Of a stretch of DNA of 64,000 bases, positions 44,587 to 53,266 are shown piece after piece (the first letter of the stretch is position 1; each line of letters begins with the position of its first letter). The notes beneath the pieces were generated by a model. It was not told the DNA's origin and ran no database searches. It saw nothing but the letters and a program-made list of their open reading frames with translations. The stretch is from positions 62,001-126,000 of the forward strand of contig NZ_ANHX01000076.1 in the NCBI RefSeq assembly GCF_000316035.1, in the 5' to 3' direction. The position numbers and the translations under genes are program-made. This DNA is from Paenibacillus sp. PAMC 26794 (lineage in GTDB: Bacteria; Bacillota; Bacilli; Paenibacillales; Paenibacillaceae).

Positions 44587-46050
44587 TCAGCCGCCGTAAA
44601 TACTGTAGGCAAAGTGATACACAATATCCGTATCATTTGCACTCGGACGACTCGTTACCCTTGCCAGCACACCACAAATATCATAATAGTGCGTGAAGCC
44701 TATGGCTCCAGGCAAGTATTGACTGATGCTCCCGGTGGAAGGAGGCAGGGATAACGTAGCGGTGAACTGACCGCTGCTGTTGGTCATAACCTTGGCACTC
44801 CGGTAGCGGTTGTTGCTGCCTTCGGACCAATAATCATTCTCCCAAATGACCTCGACCTCCGCATTAGCTACGGCATAGTTATCTGATGTCGCCGCAACGC
44901 CGGTCACGGTAAAGCTTGTTCCTGTAATGCGGTAGTAGCGTCCATAGGCGTAAGTGGGGTAATCATTCGAACCGCCATTGGAATTGTAGCCTGTGATTAC
45001 CACTTTATCCGCTCTCAACACAGGTTGGAGATGTAGTGAATAGTTGTTATCTGAATAGGTGCTGGTTGTATACACTCGCAAATAATACGTGCCTGTGCCT
45101 AATGATACGTTGCCAGTGGTGGAAGGTATCAAGGCCATCCGGTTGTTGCTTAATGCGCCGTACAATTCGGCCTTGTACCCATTGCCTGCAGAGGCTTGGT
45201 CTAGATTGATATGCATAGCGTCATAGTTTCTGCTTTCGGGAACCGTAATTTTGTACCAATCCTGATCGATCTCCGAATTGACCGAGCGGCTTGCAAGTGT
45301 AGAGCCACCGACTGCAACGGTGAAAGGGTAGGCGCGAAGCGCATTCTCATCTGTCTCGTAGGTATCGTACGTTGAACTTGTGGAGACGGTTAGCGTGAAC
45401 GGTTCGCTGATACTGCCTCCGACTTTGCCATAGGCCTCAATAAAGTAGGCTTTGGCGCCGGAGGTGCTGTTCTTCGTGCCCACATTTTCGGATAAGGTTC
45501 CGGACCCATTAGCGTAATTATTCAAATAAGTTCCATATATTGAATAATCAATCGGAGTTGGATTCAAGTCACCGGTGGCCATATCGAATTCATACAGATA
45601 AAGATCGTAATCGAGTTGCGCCGATGCTGGATTATCCATTTGTACTTGCAGTATGTGCCCTGACTGTACATAAATCGGGTATAAATAGGTGGACGTACCT
45701 TCCTGTTCAATGTAGCCCGTATATGTAGTAGTCTCCGCTGCGGCTGTTGCGTTCACCGATTGTGGAGCCGATAGCAGTCCTTGTTGTTTATGCATCTCAG
45801 AGGTTGTGGAAGCCGATTTCAAGTTGGCGGGCAATTTGACCTGATGTTCCTTTAATTTGGAAGTATCCAAATCAGTGGTGGCCTGTGTAAGCTCAGATAT
45901 AATCTCCCCACTTGGCTGCACGACCTGTTCTGAGGCAAGCGCATCAGGTGGCCCTCCTGTTTCAACGTCATTGTTAGCCGATGCGTGAAGACCAAAGGCA
46001 AAGCTAAAAATCAGATTCATGACGATAACAATTGAGAGTGTCTTCTTCAA
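44587..46050 (-). CDS. secreted multidomain protein with pre-peptidase C-terminal-like domains
   Basis: A 487-residue exported protein. A signal peptide (KKTLSIVIVMNLIFSFAFGLHASA) is followed by an acidic linker. Residues about 95-200 and 205-330 look like two beta-sandwich domains of the pre-peptidase C-terminal type (YLYPIYVQSGHILQVQMDNP; GTYYLRVYTTSTYSDNNYSL). A C-terminal Ig-like domain (YAVANAEVEVIW, NSSGQFTATLSLPP) ends the protein. No catalytic domain is seen. TTG 46050 is chosen because GAGAGGAG lies 9 nt upstream and the product then starts with KK and the signal peptide. Confidence 0.7.
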   Translation of the reverse strand: MKKTLSIVIVMNLIFSFAFGLHASANNDVETGGPPDALASEQVVQPSGEIISELTQATTDLDTSKLKEHQVKLPANLKSASTTSEMHKQQGLLSAPQSVNATAAAETTTYTGYIEQEGTSTYLYPIYVQSGHILQVQMDNPASAQLDYDLYLYEFDMATGDLNPTPIDYSIYGTYLNNYANGSGTLSENVGTKNSTSGAKAYFIEAYGKVGGSISEPFTLTVSTSSTYDTYETDENALRAYPFTVAVGGSTLASRSVNSEIDQDWYKITVPESRNYDAMHINLDQASAGNGYKAELYGALSNNRMALIPSTTGNVSLGTGTYYLRVYTTSTYSDNNYSLHLQPVLRADKVVITGYNSNGGSNDYPTYAYGRYYRITGTSFTVTGVAATSDNYAVANAEVEVIWENDYWSEGSNNRYRSAKVMTNSSGQFTATLSLPPSTGSISQYLPGAIGFTHYYDICGVLARVTSRPSANDTDIVYHFAYSIYGG

Positions 46051-46205
46051 GATGATAAACTCCTCTCTACTTATAATTTTTTGATACAATTCTATAATAT
46101 ACCAGTTCAAGTGGTTTGTTAAGTGATTAAATTCCTTGTTTTAAACAATATATGCATACTATTTCTGTTGTTTGCTGATCTGCCATGTATCACTCAACGA
46201 CCAAA

Positions 46206-46251
46206 TAAGCGGCAATGAAAACAAAGGATTTTTGTTTTCATTGCCGCTTTT
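46206..46251. terminator. strong bidirectional terminator
   Basis: A 17-bp stem GCGGCAATGAAAACAAA and its complement with a short loop, then CTTTT. It separates the araR gene from the secreted-protein gene. Confidence 0.85.
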
Positions 46252-46284
46252 CGATTGTGCCCAAAGGATAGAGAGGGTAGTGTA

Positions 46285-47394
46285 TTATTCCACTACGATC
46301 TCCTTCACCGTCTCTCCCTCAACCAGTACCGGCTGATAGTAGGTGTTTGTTGGCAGATCCTTTTTGCCTTGCAGATTCTTGATCACCCAGTCGGCAGCAT
46401 CACGGCCCATTTGCTCTTGGGGATGGGTTAGCGTTGTTAGCCTGATGTTGGCGTTCTTGGCGATGTACGAATTGTCCTGTCCAATGATGGATAACTCATC
46501 CGGGATCGAGATGCCCAGTTGCCTGCAGGCGTGCACGACCTCCAGTCCCACCTCATCGTTATAACAGACGATCGCGGTGAGCGAATCTCTGTTTTCGTCC
46601 AGATACGTGGCTACACTAGAAGATAACTCTGGTTTCGATGCGGTATCAAAGGAAAGCACTTGCTCAGGATGGAACCGTAACTTCGCTTCACCCAGCGCTT
46701 TGATGTATCCCTTCATCCGGTACTTGCCTTGTAGATCATCCATCTTCGCAATTATGCCGATCTGGGTATGGCCTTTCGCAATCAATTCCCGTGTAGCAAG
46801 ATAACTGGATTGCACGTCATCCAGACAGAAGAACGGAACCTCCAGCTCCTCATAGAACGCATTAATCATCGTAAACGGCACATCCTGCTCTTTGAAGGAC
46901 AGGTAGTACGCAATATTGGGATTGTACAGATTACTTTTGGTTGGTTCGACGATCAGGCCATCCACGCCGTAGGAGAGCATCATTTCTAGGGCTTTTTTCT
47001 CCTGTGCTACATCATTATTAGTACTGGCCAGCAGTAACGAGTAGTTGTCCTCATTCAGACGACTCTCAATACCGCGGATGATGGACGGAAAGATGTAATC
47101 CGAGATGTATGTCGTGATCACACCGATCGTTTTCTTCGATGTGTTGCCGCCTGATCGAGAGCGATACTGATTGCTAACGTAGGTCCCTGACCCCTTTTCG
47201 CTTCGTAAAAACCCTTCGTTTGATAACTCCAAAATAGCCTTCCGCACGGTCTGGCGACTTACGGTGTAGCTTTCCTGTAATGCCAACTCGGTGGGGATCT
47301 GTTCGCCTATGCTATATGTCCCCGAGAGGATATGACTCTTTATATCATCAATGATGACCTGGTATTTTGGCTTCACGTAGTCCACTTCTTTCAT
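46285..47394 (-). CDS. araR: AraR, arabinose-responsive repressor (GntR/LacI hybrid)
   Basis: A 369-residue repressor with an N-terminal GntR-type winged helix (residues 5-75; IGEQIPTELALQESYTVSRQTVRKAI) and a LacI-type effector-binding domain (90-365; TIGVITTYISDYIFPSIIRGIE, DGLIVEP, GIIAKMDD, TAIVCYNDEVGLEV). L-arabinose binding releases AraR from its operators. It is transcribed away from araBDA. TTGTACGTACAT-like sites at 47431 and 47634 lie between the two, so it probably controls both itself and the operon. Confidence 0.93.
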   Translation of the reverse strand: MKEVDYVKPKYQVIIDDIKSHILSGTYSIGEQIPTELALQESYTVSRQTVRKAILELSNEGFLRSEKGSGTYVSNQYRSRSGGNTSKKTIGVITTYISDYIFPSIIRGIESRLNEDNYSLLLASTNNDVAQEKKALEMMLSYGVDGLIVEPTKSNLYNPNIAYYLSFKEQDVPFTMINAFYEELEVPFFCLDDVQSSYLATRELIAKGHTQIGIIAKMDDLQGKYRMKGYIKALGEAKLRFHPEQVLSFDTASKPELSSSVATYLDENRDSLTAIVCYNDEVGLEVVHACRQLGISIPDELSIIGQDNSYIAKNANIRLTTLTHPQEQMGRDAADWVIKNLQGKKDLPTNTYYQPVLVEGETVKEIVVE

Positions 47395-47430
47395 CGTTAC
47401 TCATCTATATTAACGTTGTTGTTCAAATAG

Positions 47431-47442
47431 TTGTACGTACAT
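47431..47442. promoter_or_regulatory. AraR-type operator near the araR start
   Basis: TTGTACGTACAT contains the GTACGTAC core of AraR boxes and lies about 37 bp upstream of araR, suggesting autoregulation. Confidence 0.75.
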
Positions 47443-47626
47443 ATTTTAGCATGATTCAGATAGGATGAAAATAAAACCGAACATTTTTCAAAATAAACCG
47501 TACATATCCAGCCTTTTTGGATGGAGGTGTACCTTACAGCATAGCCATTTAATAGCCATACAAGACCTTTGAATGGTTAAATAGACCACAATATGTGTCC
47601 TTTGTAAGTATAACTATTATATATTA

Positions 47627-47655
47627 TTGACAAATGTACGTACAAAAAATATACT
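47627..47655 (+). promoter_or_regulatory. araBDA promoter with AraR operator in the spacer
   Basis: TTGACA (47627-47632) and TATACT (47650-47655) are separated by exactly 17 nt. The operator ATGTACGTACA (47634-47644) lies inside the spacer, so AraR binding would block RNA polymerase. A further CCGTACA half-like site lies at about 47496. Confidence 0.88.
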
Positions 47656-47811
47656 AAGGCTGTCAGAAAAGGAAAGCGCATTCTTTGAAAACACAGACTT
47701 TTTGAACCACCTCTTATACAAAATTCATTATTAGCTATTGTCATAAGTAGAAGCTTCACCTTATATATGCATCCTTTGGGATGTGAAATCGCGACCGGAG
47801 AGGGGATACAC

Positions 47812-49434
47812 GTGATTATGAGTCAACTGGACTTGAAAGAAGCCATTACCAAGGGCGCTACTTCGCTCGGTATTGAATTTGGATCAACGCGGATTAAGGC
47901 GGTGTTGATTGACGAGCGTTTTGAGACCATCGCGTCAGGCAGTTATGAATGGGAGAACCTTCTGAAAGATGGATATTGGACGTACAACCAGGAGGATATC
48001 ATCACAGGTCTGCAAACGGCTTATCGTGAGATGAAGCAAGATGTGGAACAGAAATACGGAATCACGCTGCGTACGGTCGGTTCTATTGGATTCTCGGCCA
48101 TGATGCACGGATATATCGCTTTGGATAGCGCGGGCGAAATGCTGGTACCTTTCCGCACCTGGCGTAATGCTACTACAGGAGCAGCTGCAAGAGAGCTAAC
48201 GGAACTTCTGCAATTCAATATTCCGGAACGCTGGAGCATAGCCCACTTGTATCAAGCGATTTTGAACGAAGAGGTGCATGTGCCACAGATCGATCACCTG
48301 ACAACTTTGGCTGGATACATCCACTGGTTGCTGACGGGCAATAAGGCGATTGGGATCGGCGATGCATCAGGCATTTTCCCAATTGACGAGTCTACACATA
48401 ACTATCACCCATCCATGATCCAACAGTTCGACGAACAGATCGCAGGCAAAGGTTATCCGTGGAAAGTCGAGGACCTTCTGCCCAAGGTATATCTCGCTGG
48501 TGAGAATGCAGGTGTATTGACGGAAGCGGGAGCCAAGTTGCTCGACCCTTCGCAAGATCTGCAAGCAGGCATTCCGCTCTGCCCGCCAGAAGGCGATGCG
48601 GGAACGGGTATGGTGGCAACAAATAGCGTGAGAAAACGTACGGGCAACATCTCCGTTGGCACATCCGTATTTGCGATGATCGTACTGGAGAAGGAATTGT
48701 CCAAAGTGTATCCCGAGATCGATATGGTCACCACGCCGGATGGCAGTCCAGTAGGGATGGTGCATGCCAACAACTGTTCCAGTGATATCAACGCATGGGT
48801 TGGACTGTTCCGTGAATTCTCTCAAGCAATGGGATATGAAGTGGATAACGCCAAGTTGTTTAGCGTGTTGTTTAACAAGGCTTTGGAGGCAGACCCTGAT
48901 GGTGGCGGCTTGCTCAGCTACGGTTACTACTCAGGTGAGAACATTACGGGACTTGAGAAAGGCCGTCCATTGTTCGTCCGCTCCCCGGAAAGCAACTTCA
49001 ATCTGGCAAATTTCATGCGGACACATCTGTTCAGTGCTTTCGGTGCACTCAAGCTGGGTATGGACATTTTGACGGAAGAAGAGAATGTAGCGATTGACAG
49101 TATTTTGGCTCACGGTGGCCTATTCAAGACCCCTGTCGTCGGACAACGGATTGTAGCCGCTGCGATGAACGTACCGGTGTCAGTGATGTCTACCGCTGGT
49201 GAAGGCGGCGCATGGGGCATGGCGCTTCTGGCTTCGTACATCATCAACAAGGATCAAGAGGAGAGCCTGGATGTGTTCCTGGAGCAGAAGGTCTTTAACG
49301 ATGTTGAGGGAGTCGAAGTGGCGCCGGATGCATCGGATGTGAAAGGGTTTGAAGCATTTATCGAACGCTACCGGAATGGGCTCACAATTGAGCAGGCAGC
49401 TGTAGATCATCTGGTAGAGAACGGGAGGGAATAA
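47812..49434 (+). CDS. araB: FGGY-family carbohydrate kinase, probable L-ribulokinase
   Basis: The enzyme phosphorylates L-ribulose to L-ribulose 5-phosphate. The N-terminal ATP-binding fold (SLGIEFGSTRIKAVLIDE) and the C-terminal half with ISVGTSVFAM and AHGGLFKTPVVGQRIVAAAM are typical of FGGY kinases. The sequence differs from the short classical AraB type, and the assignment rests on the operon with araD and araA. GTG 47812 lies 6 nt after GGAGAGGGG (47797-47805); ATG 47818 is the alternative at 12 nt. The stop is one base from the araD start. Confidence 0.87.
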   Translation: MIMSQLDLKEAITKGATSLGIEFGSTRIKAVLIDERFETIASGSYEWENLLKDGYWTYNQEDIITGLQTAYREMKQDVEQKYGITLRTVGSIGFSAMMHGYIALDSAGEMLVPFRTWRNATTGAAARELTELLQFNIPERWSIAHLYQAILNEEVHVPQIDHLTTLAGYIHWLLTGNKAIGIGDASGIFPIDESTHNYHPSMIQQFDEQIAGKGYPWKVEDLLPKVYLAGENAGVLTEAGAKLLDPSQDLQAGIPLCPPEGDAGTGMVATNSVRKRTGNISVGTSVFAMIVLEKELSKVYPEIDMVTTPDGSPVGMVHANNCSSDINAWVGLFREFSQAMGYEVDNAKLFSVLFNKALEADPDGGGLLSYGYYSGENITGLEKGRPLFVRSPESNFNLANFMRTHLFSAFGALKLGMDILTEEENVAIDSILAHGGLFKTPVVGQRIVAAAMNVPVSVMSTAGEGGAWGMALLASYIINKDQEESLDVFLEQKVFNDVEGVEVAPDASDVKGFEAFIERYRNGLTIEQAAVDHLVENGRE

Positions 49435-49435
49435 C

Positions 49436-50131
49436 ATGTTAGAACAACTGAAAGAAGAGGTATTCCAGGCGAATCTGGAACTGCCAAAGCATGGACTTGT
49501 GAAATTCACATGGGGTAACGTCAGCGCAATCGATCGGGAAAGCGGTCTGTTCGTGATCAAACCAAGTGGCATCAGCTACGATACGATGAAAGCAAGCGAC
49601 ATGGTTGTGGTTGATCTGGACGGTAACGTGGTGGAGGGTGAGATGAGACCTTCCTCGGATACCGCAACACATGCCGTATTATATAAGCATTACTCGGAGA
49701 TTGGCGGCATCGTGCACACACACTCCACGTGGGCGACCATCTGGGCACAAGCCGGATTGGACGTACCTGTTATGGGAACAACACATGCCGACACGTTCTA
49801 TGGGGCGGTGCCTTGTGCACGTTTCCTGAACCAGGACGAGGTTGATCGTGGATACGAAGCGGAGACAGGACGCGTCATTATTGAAACGTTTGAACAGCGT
49901 GGGATTGATGTTATGGCAGTTCCGGCAGTGTTGCTCCATGGTCACGCACCGTTTACGTGGGGGAAAGATGCCAAGTCTGCGGTGGTGAACAGTGTCGTGC
50001 TGGAAGAGGTATGCAAAATGAACCTGTACGCGCGGCAATTGAATAACTTTGCCAAAGAACTGCCACAAGGCATTTTGGATAAACACTATCTGCGAAAACA
50101 CGGAAAAGACGCGTATTACGGACAAAAGTAA
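49436..50131 (+). CDS. araD: L-ribulose-5-phosphate 4-epimerase
   Basis: AraD converts L-ribulose 5-phosphate to D-xylulose 5-phosphate, which enters the pentose phosphate pathway. This is a class II aldolase-type protein of 231 residues, the family length. The phosphate site KPSGISYD, the zinc ligands in HTHSTWATIWAQAG and the later VLLHGHAPFTWG are intact. The GGGAGGG ribosome site lies inside the end of araB, so the genes are translationally coupled. Confidence 0.95.
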   Translation: MLEQLKEEVFQANLELPKHGLVKFTWGNVSAIDRESGLFVIKPSGISYDTMKASDMVVVDLDGNVVEGEMRPSSDTATHAVLYKHYSEIGGIVHTHSTWATIWAQAGLDVPVMGTTHADTFYGAVPCARFLNQDEVDRGYEAETGRVIIETFEQRGIDVMAVPAVLLHGHAPFTWGKDAKSAVVNSVVLEEVCKMNLYARQLNNFAKELPQGILDKHYLRKHGKDAYYGQK

Positions 50132-50238
50132 TTAGGTTATAACAGTGACTGGAAGCATGTTCTGGCTTACAAGTGGTTTAGTCTGGGAATGATTTGTTCA
50201 ACTATACTTTTTACACGATAACGGAGAAGACAGAAGAA

Positions 50239-50343
50239 AGCTGGAGAAGCGGAGCGTTCGCCTTTATCACAGGATTTTCCCTTTGCAAAAAGGGAATCAA
50301 AAAAATCCGGGGATAACTAGCGATCGAAAGATTATTCTGGCTG
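50239..50343. repeat. structured intergenic repeat, copy B, between araD and araA
   Basis: The borders GCTGGAGAAGCG and TAGCGATCGAAAG match copy A at 2621-2755. The interior has a GGATTTT / AAAAATCC stem capped by CCCTTT / AAAGGG. The stem sequence differs from copy A while pairing is kept. Lying inside an operon, it could affect transcript stability or translation of araA. Confidence 0.55.
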
Positions 50344-50402
50344 CGCAGTGTGCTAGTGTAAATCCATATGTTCAACTATAAAAATGAAATGAGGATGATT
50401 AT

Positions 50403-51821
50403 ATGTCAGCAGCAAAAGAATTCTGGTTTGTGGTCGGTTCACAGCACTTGTACGGAGAAGAAGCACTGGGCGAAGTAAAAGCCAACGCACAGAAAATTAC
50501 GGATGCCCTTAATGCAAGCGGCGTACTGCCGTACCCGCTCGTATTGCAGGATCTGGCGGTAAGCGCAGATAAAATCACGAGCACGATGAAAGAAGTGAAC
50601 TATCGTGACGAAGTAGCGGGCGTCATCACATGGATGCATACATTCTCCCCGGCGAAAATGTGGATTCGTGGTACGAAATTGCTGCAAAAACCTTTGCTAC
50701 ACTTGGCAACTCAATTTAACGAAAGCATTCCATGGGCAACCATCGATATGGACTTCATGAACTTGAACCAAGCGGCACATGGTGACCGCGAATATGGCTT
50801 CATTAATGCCCGTCTAAGAAAACAAAATAAAATCGTTGTTGGATACTGGGAGCGCCCAGAAGTGCAACAGCAGGTTGCAGACTGGATGGACGTAGCGGTA
50901 GCTTATAATGAAAGCTTTAACATCAAAGTAGCTCGCTTCGGTGATAACATGCGCAACGTGGGCGTAACCGAAGGTGATAAAGTGGAAGCACAGATCCAAT
51001 TCGGATGGACGGTTGATTACTTCGGCATTGGCGACCTCGTGCAATACGTGAACGCCGTAACAGAGCAGGAAATCGATGATTTGATCGCTCAGTACGGAGA
51101 CCTCTACGAATTCGATTACGGCACGAACAGCAAGGAAGCTTGGGAAGCCAGCGTACGTGTGCAAGCGAGTTATGAGATTGCCATTAAACGTTTCCTGGAC
51201 GAGGGTGGTTACAGTGCCTTCACTACAAACTTCGAAGATCTGCATGGTATGAAACAGCTTCCGGGTCTGGCAGTACAACGCCTGATGGCTCAAGGGTACG
51301 GATTTGCCGGTGAGGGTGATTGGAAAACAGCTGCGCTGGATCGCTTGCTGAAAATCATGGCTCATAACGAGAACACAGGCTTCATGGAAGACTACACATA
51401 CGAGATGGCCGCTGGACAGGAAGCGATCCTGCAATCTCACATGCTTGAAGTAGATCCGACACTTGCCAGCACGAAACCAAGAATCATCGTGTCCCCACTG
51501 GGCATTGGCGATCGTGAAGATCCGGCACGTCTCGTATTCGACGGCAAAGCAGGCGAAGGTGTCGTGGTATCCATGGCAGACTTCGGTACACATTACAAAC
51601 TGTTGATCAATGAAGTATCTGCATTTGAGCCAACCGTTCCAGCACCTAACCTGCCGGTAGCACGTGTTCTGTGGAGCGTGAAGCCGAACTTCCAAGATGG
51701 AGTGAAAGCATGGATCGAAAATGGTGGTGGTCACCATACGGTTGTATCCTTGAACCTGACGACAGACCAGATCGTGACGTATGCGAAGCTGGTGAATCTG
51801 GAGTACGTTATTATTAAGTAA
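50403..51821 (+). CDS. araA: L-arabinose isomerase
   Basis: AraA interconverts L-arabinose and L-ribulose, the first step of the pathway. The 472-residue length and the conserved blocks EFWFVVGSQHLYGEE (N-terminus), ITWMHTFSPAKMWIRG, MRNVGVTEGDKVEAQ, the metal-site region FTTNFEDLHGMKQLPG with AGEGDWKTAAL, and VLWSVKP match the family. GAGGA precedes the ATG. The gene is separated from araD by 271 bases holding the structured repeat, but no promoter or terminator interrupts, so araBDA is probably one operon. Confidence 0.96.
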   Translation: MSAAKEFWFVVGSQHLYGEEALGEVKANAQKITDALNASGVLPYPLVLQDLAVSADKITSTMKEVNYRDEVAGVITWMHTFSPAKMWIRGTKLLQKPLLHLATQFNESIPWATIDMDFMNLNQAAHGDREYGFINARLRKQNKIVVGYWERPEVQQQVADWMDVAVAYNESFNIKVARFGDNMRNVGVTEGDKVEAQIQFGWTVDYFGIGDLVQYVNAVTEQEIDDLIAQYGDLYEFDYGTNSKEAWEASVRVQASYEIAIKRFLDEGGYSAFTTNFEDLHGMKQLPGLAVQRLMAQGYGFAGEGDWKTAALDRLLKIMAHNENTGFMEDYTYEMAAGQEAILQSHMLEVDPTLASTKPRIIVSPLGIGDREDPARLVFDGKAGEGVVVSMADFGTHYKLLINEVSAFEPTVPAPNLPVARVLWSVKPNFQDGVKAWIENGGGHHTVVSLNLTTDQIVTYAKLVNLEYVIIK

Positions 51822-51868
51822 AAGTTGAGTGGTAGCTAATGCCTGAACTCATACAAATTCTTTCTCTG

Positions 51869-51899
51869 TGGCCGGGGGTTAACCCTCGGCCATTTGTTT
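51869..51899 (+). terminator. rho-independent terminator of the ara operon
   Basis: Stem TGGCCGGGGGTT / AACCCTCGGCCA (one mispair) followed by TTTGTTTG. Confidence 0.85.
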
Positions 51900-51981
51900 G
51901 TTATGCTGAGAAGCATGATGTGAAGCTGAGCAAGGATTTGCTTTTTCATCGAAAAGGGATAAGAAATGAAGGAGGAAGGAC

Positions 51982-52905
51982 ATGTACACAAAAGAAAGCT
52001 TGATACAGCAACTAGAGCAGCTTGGTATGGATAGGCAAGGCACGTTGCTCATTCACTCTTCAATGAAAAGTATAGGCGAGGTTGAAGGTGGAGCAGACAC
52101 GGTGTTGGATGCCTTTAGCGACTATATGAAAGAGGGATTGTTGGTGCTTCCCACGCATACGTGGTCTACCATTAATGCGGATAACCCAGTGTTCCGCATG
52201 GAAACTTCTTCCTGTTGTGTGGGTATTCTTCCTGAAATATTCCGTAAACGTCCGGGCGTGGTTCGTTCGTGGCACCCTACACACTCGGTAGCGGCACTGG
52301 GAAGGGATGCAGAGGCATTTACAAAGGACGATCATCTCTTCGACACACCGTGTGCGAGAGGCTCAGCATGGGGGAAACTGTTAGATCGGAAAGCGACGAT
52401 CTTGTTAGTGGGCGTTGATTTGAAGCGAAATACATTTGTCCATGGGGTCGAAGAGTGGGTGGACATACCTGGCAGAATGACAGACGAGCATGAGATGCTT
52501 TATACGGTTTTACCGGATGGAAGTCAGATTTCAGTACCATCCCGCAGACATTGTGGGTTGCCATGGTCGGAGCATTTCTGGAAAGTAGATGAGGTACTGG
52601 TTCGCGAAGGTGCGATGCGTAAAGGAAAGCTCGGCGATGCGGTCGTAAGAGTGTGTGATGCGACTAAGACAGCAGAGGTAATTACGGAGATGCTGAAGGA
52701 AAATCCGGACTTGTTTTCGGACAACGAACCATTCCATTCACCTAATTATGAAGTAGATCTAGTTGGGATGAGTCATGAAGCATATCTCAGAAACGAGGCG
52801 CGTTATAAGTTGCAATCGGAGCTGTTGGTCGCAGAGGAACAGGTCGCTGAAGGTAAACAGTTACTTGATCATGGGCAAGTCATATCCAACATACGAGAAG
52901 AGTAG
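51982..52905 (+). CDS. AAC(3)-family N-acetyltransferase
   Basis: The family acetylates the 3-amino group of aminoglycosides or related amines with acetyl-CoA. This 307-residue protein has the blocks LIHSSMKSIG, LPTHTW, VVRSWHPTHSVAALG and GVEEW, with the catalytic-site His and Glu residues in place. It resembles chromosomal YokD-like members, for which antibiotic activity ranges from weak to absent, so resistance should not be assumed. AAGGAGGAAG precedes the ATG. It stands alone with a terminator at 52996. Confidence 0.88.
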   Translation: MYTKESLIQQLEQLGMDRQGTLLIHSSMKSIGEVEGGADTVLDAFSDYMKEGLLVLPTHTWSTINADNPVFRMETSSCCVGILPEIFRKRPGVVRSWHPTHSVAALGRDAEAFTKDDHLFDTPCARGSAWGKLLDRKATILLVGVDLKRNTFVHGVEEWVDIPGRMTDEHEMLYTVLPDGSQISVPSRRHCGLPWSEHFWKVDEVLVREGAMRKGKLGDAVVRVCDATKTAEVITEMLKENPDLFSDNEPFHSPNYEVDLVGMSHEAYLRNEARYKLQSELLVAEEQVAEGKQLLDHGQVISNIREE

Positions 52906-52995
52906 ATGAAGCCTGATCAGTAGTTGAAGTACTACTGCCGGAGAGGTTAACTCCGCGAATGGTTTGGATCATTTGAATAAAACAAGTTGCTGGCT

Positions 52996-53026
52996 GGCCG
53001 CTCAGTTGGATATGGGCGGTTTTTTT
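52996..53026 (+). terminator. rho-independent terminator
   Basis: CCGC / GCGG stem with a long loop followed by seven T residues, downstream of the AAC(3) gene. Confidence 0.65.
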
Positions 53027-53113
53027 GTGGAACAGTCAGATTCCTTCACAAAAGCGCAAAATAGATCAGAATTTCGATCAGAGGTTGGTCGGACTTCCAG
53101 TGTATGGGCTACT

Positions 53114-53153
53114 CACCCTTAGGGTGGTGTGATAAGATATGGTTAAATTAACC
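53114..53153. promoter_or_regulatory. paired palindromes upstream of the diguanylate cyclase gene
   Basis: CACCCTTAGGGTG (53114-53126) and GGTTAAATTAACC (53141-53153; extended to 15 bp with flanking T/A) are both perfect palindromes. They may be operators, but the binding proteins are unknown. Confidence 0.4.
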
Positions 53154-53266
53154 AATAAGTCTGGCGTAGCAATATCGTATAGGTGTTTATTGAAGTTTTA
53201 TATACGTATCACATAGAATCATGAACAACCACGTTGTCATTGTAGCATCTAAGAAGGAGAAGATTC

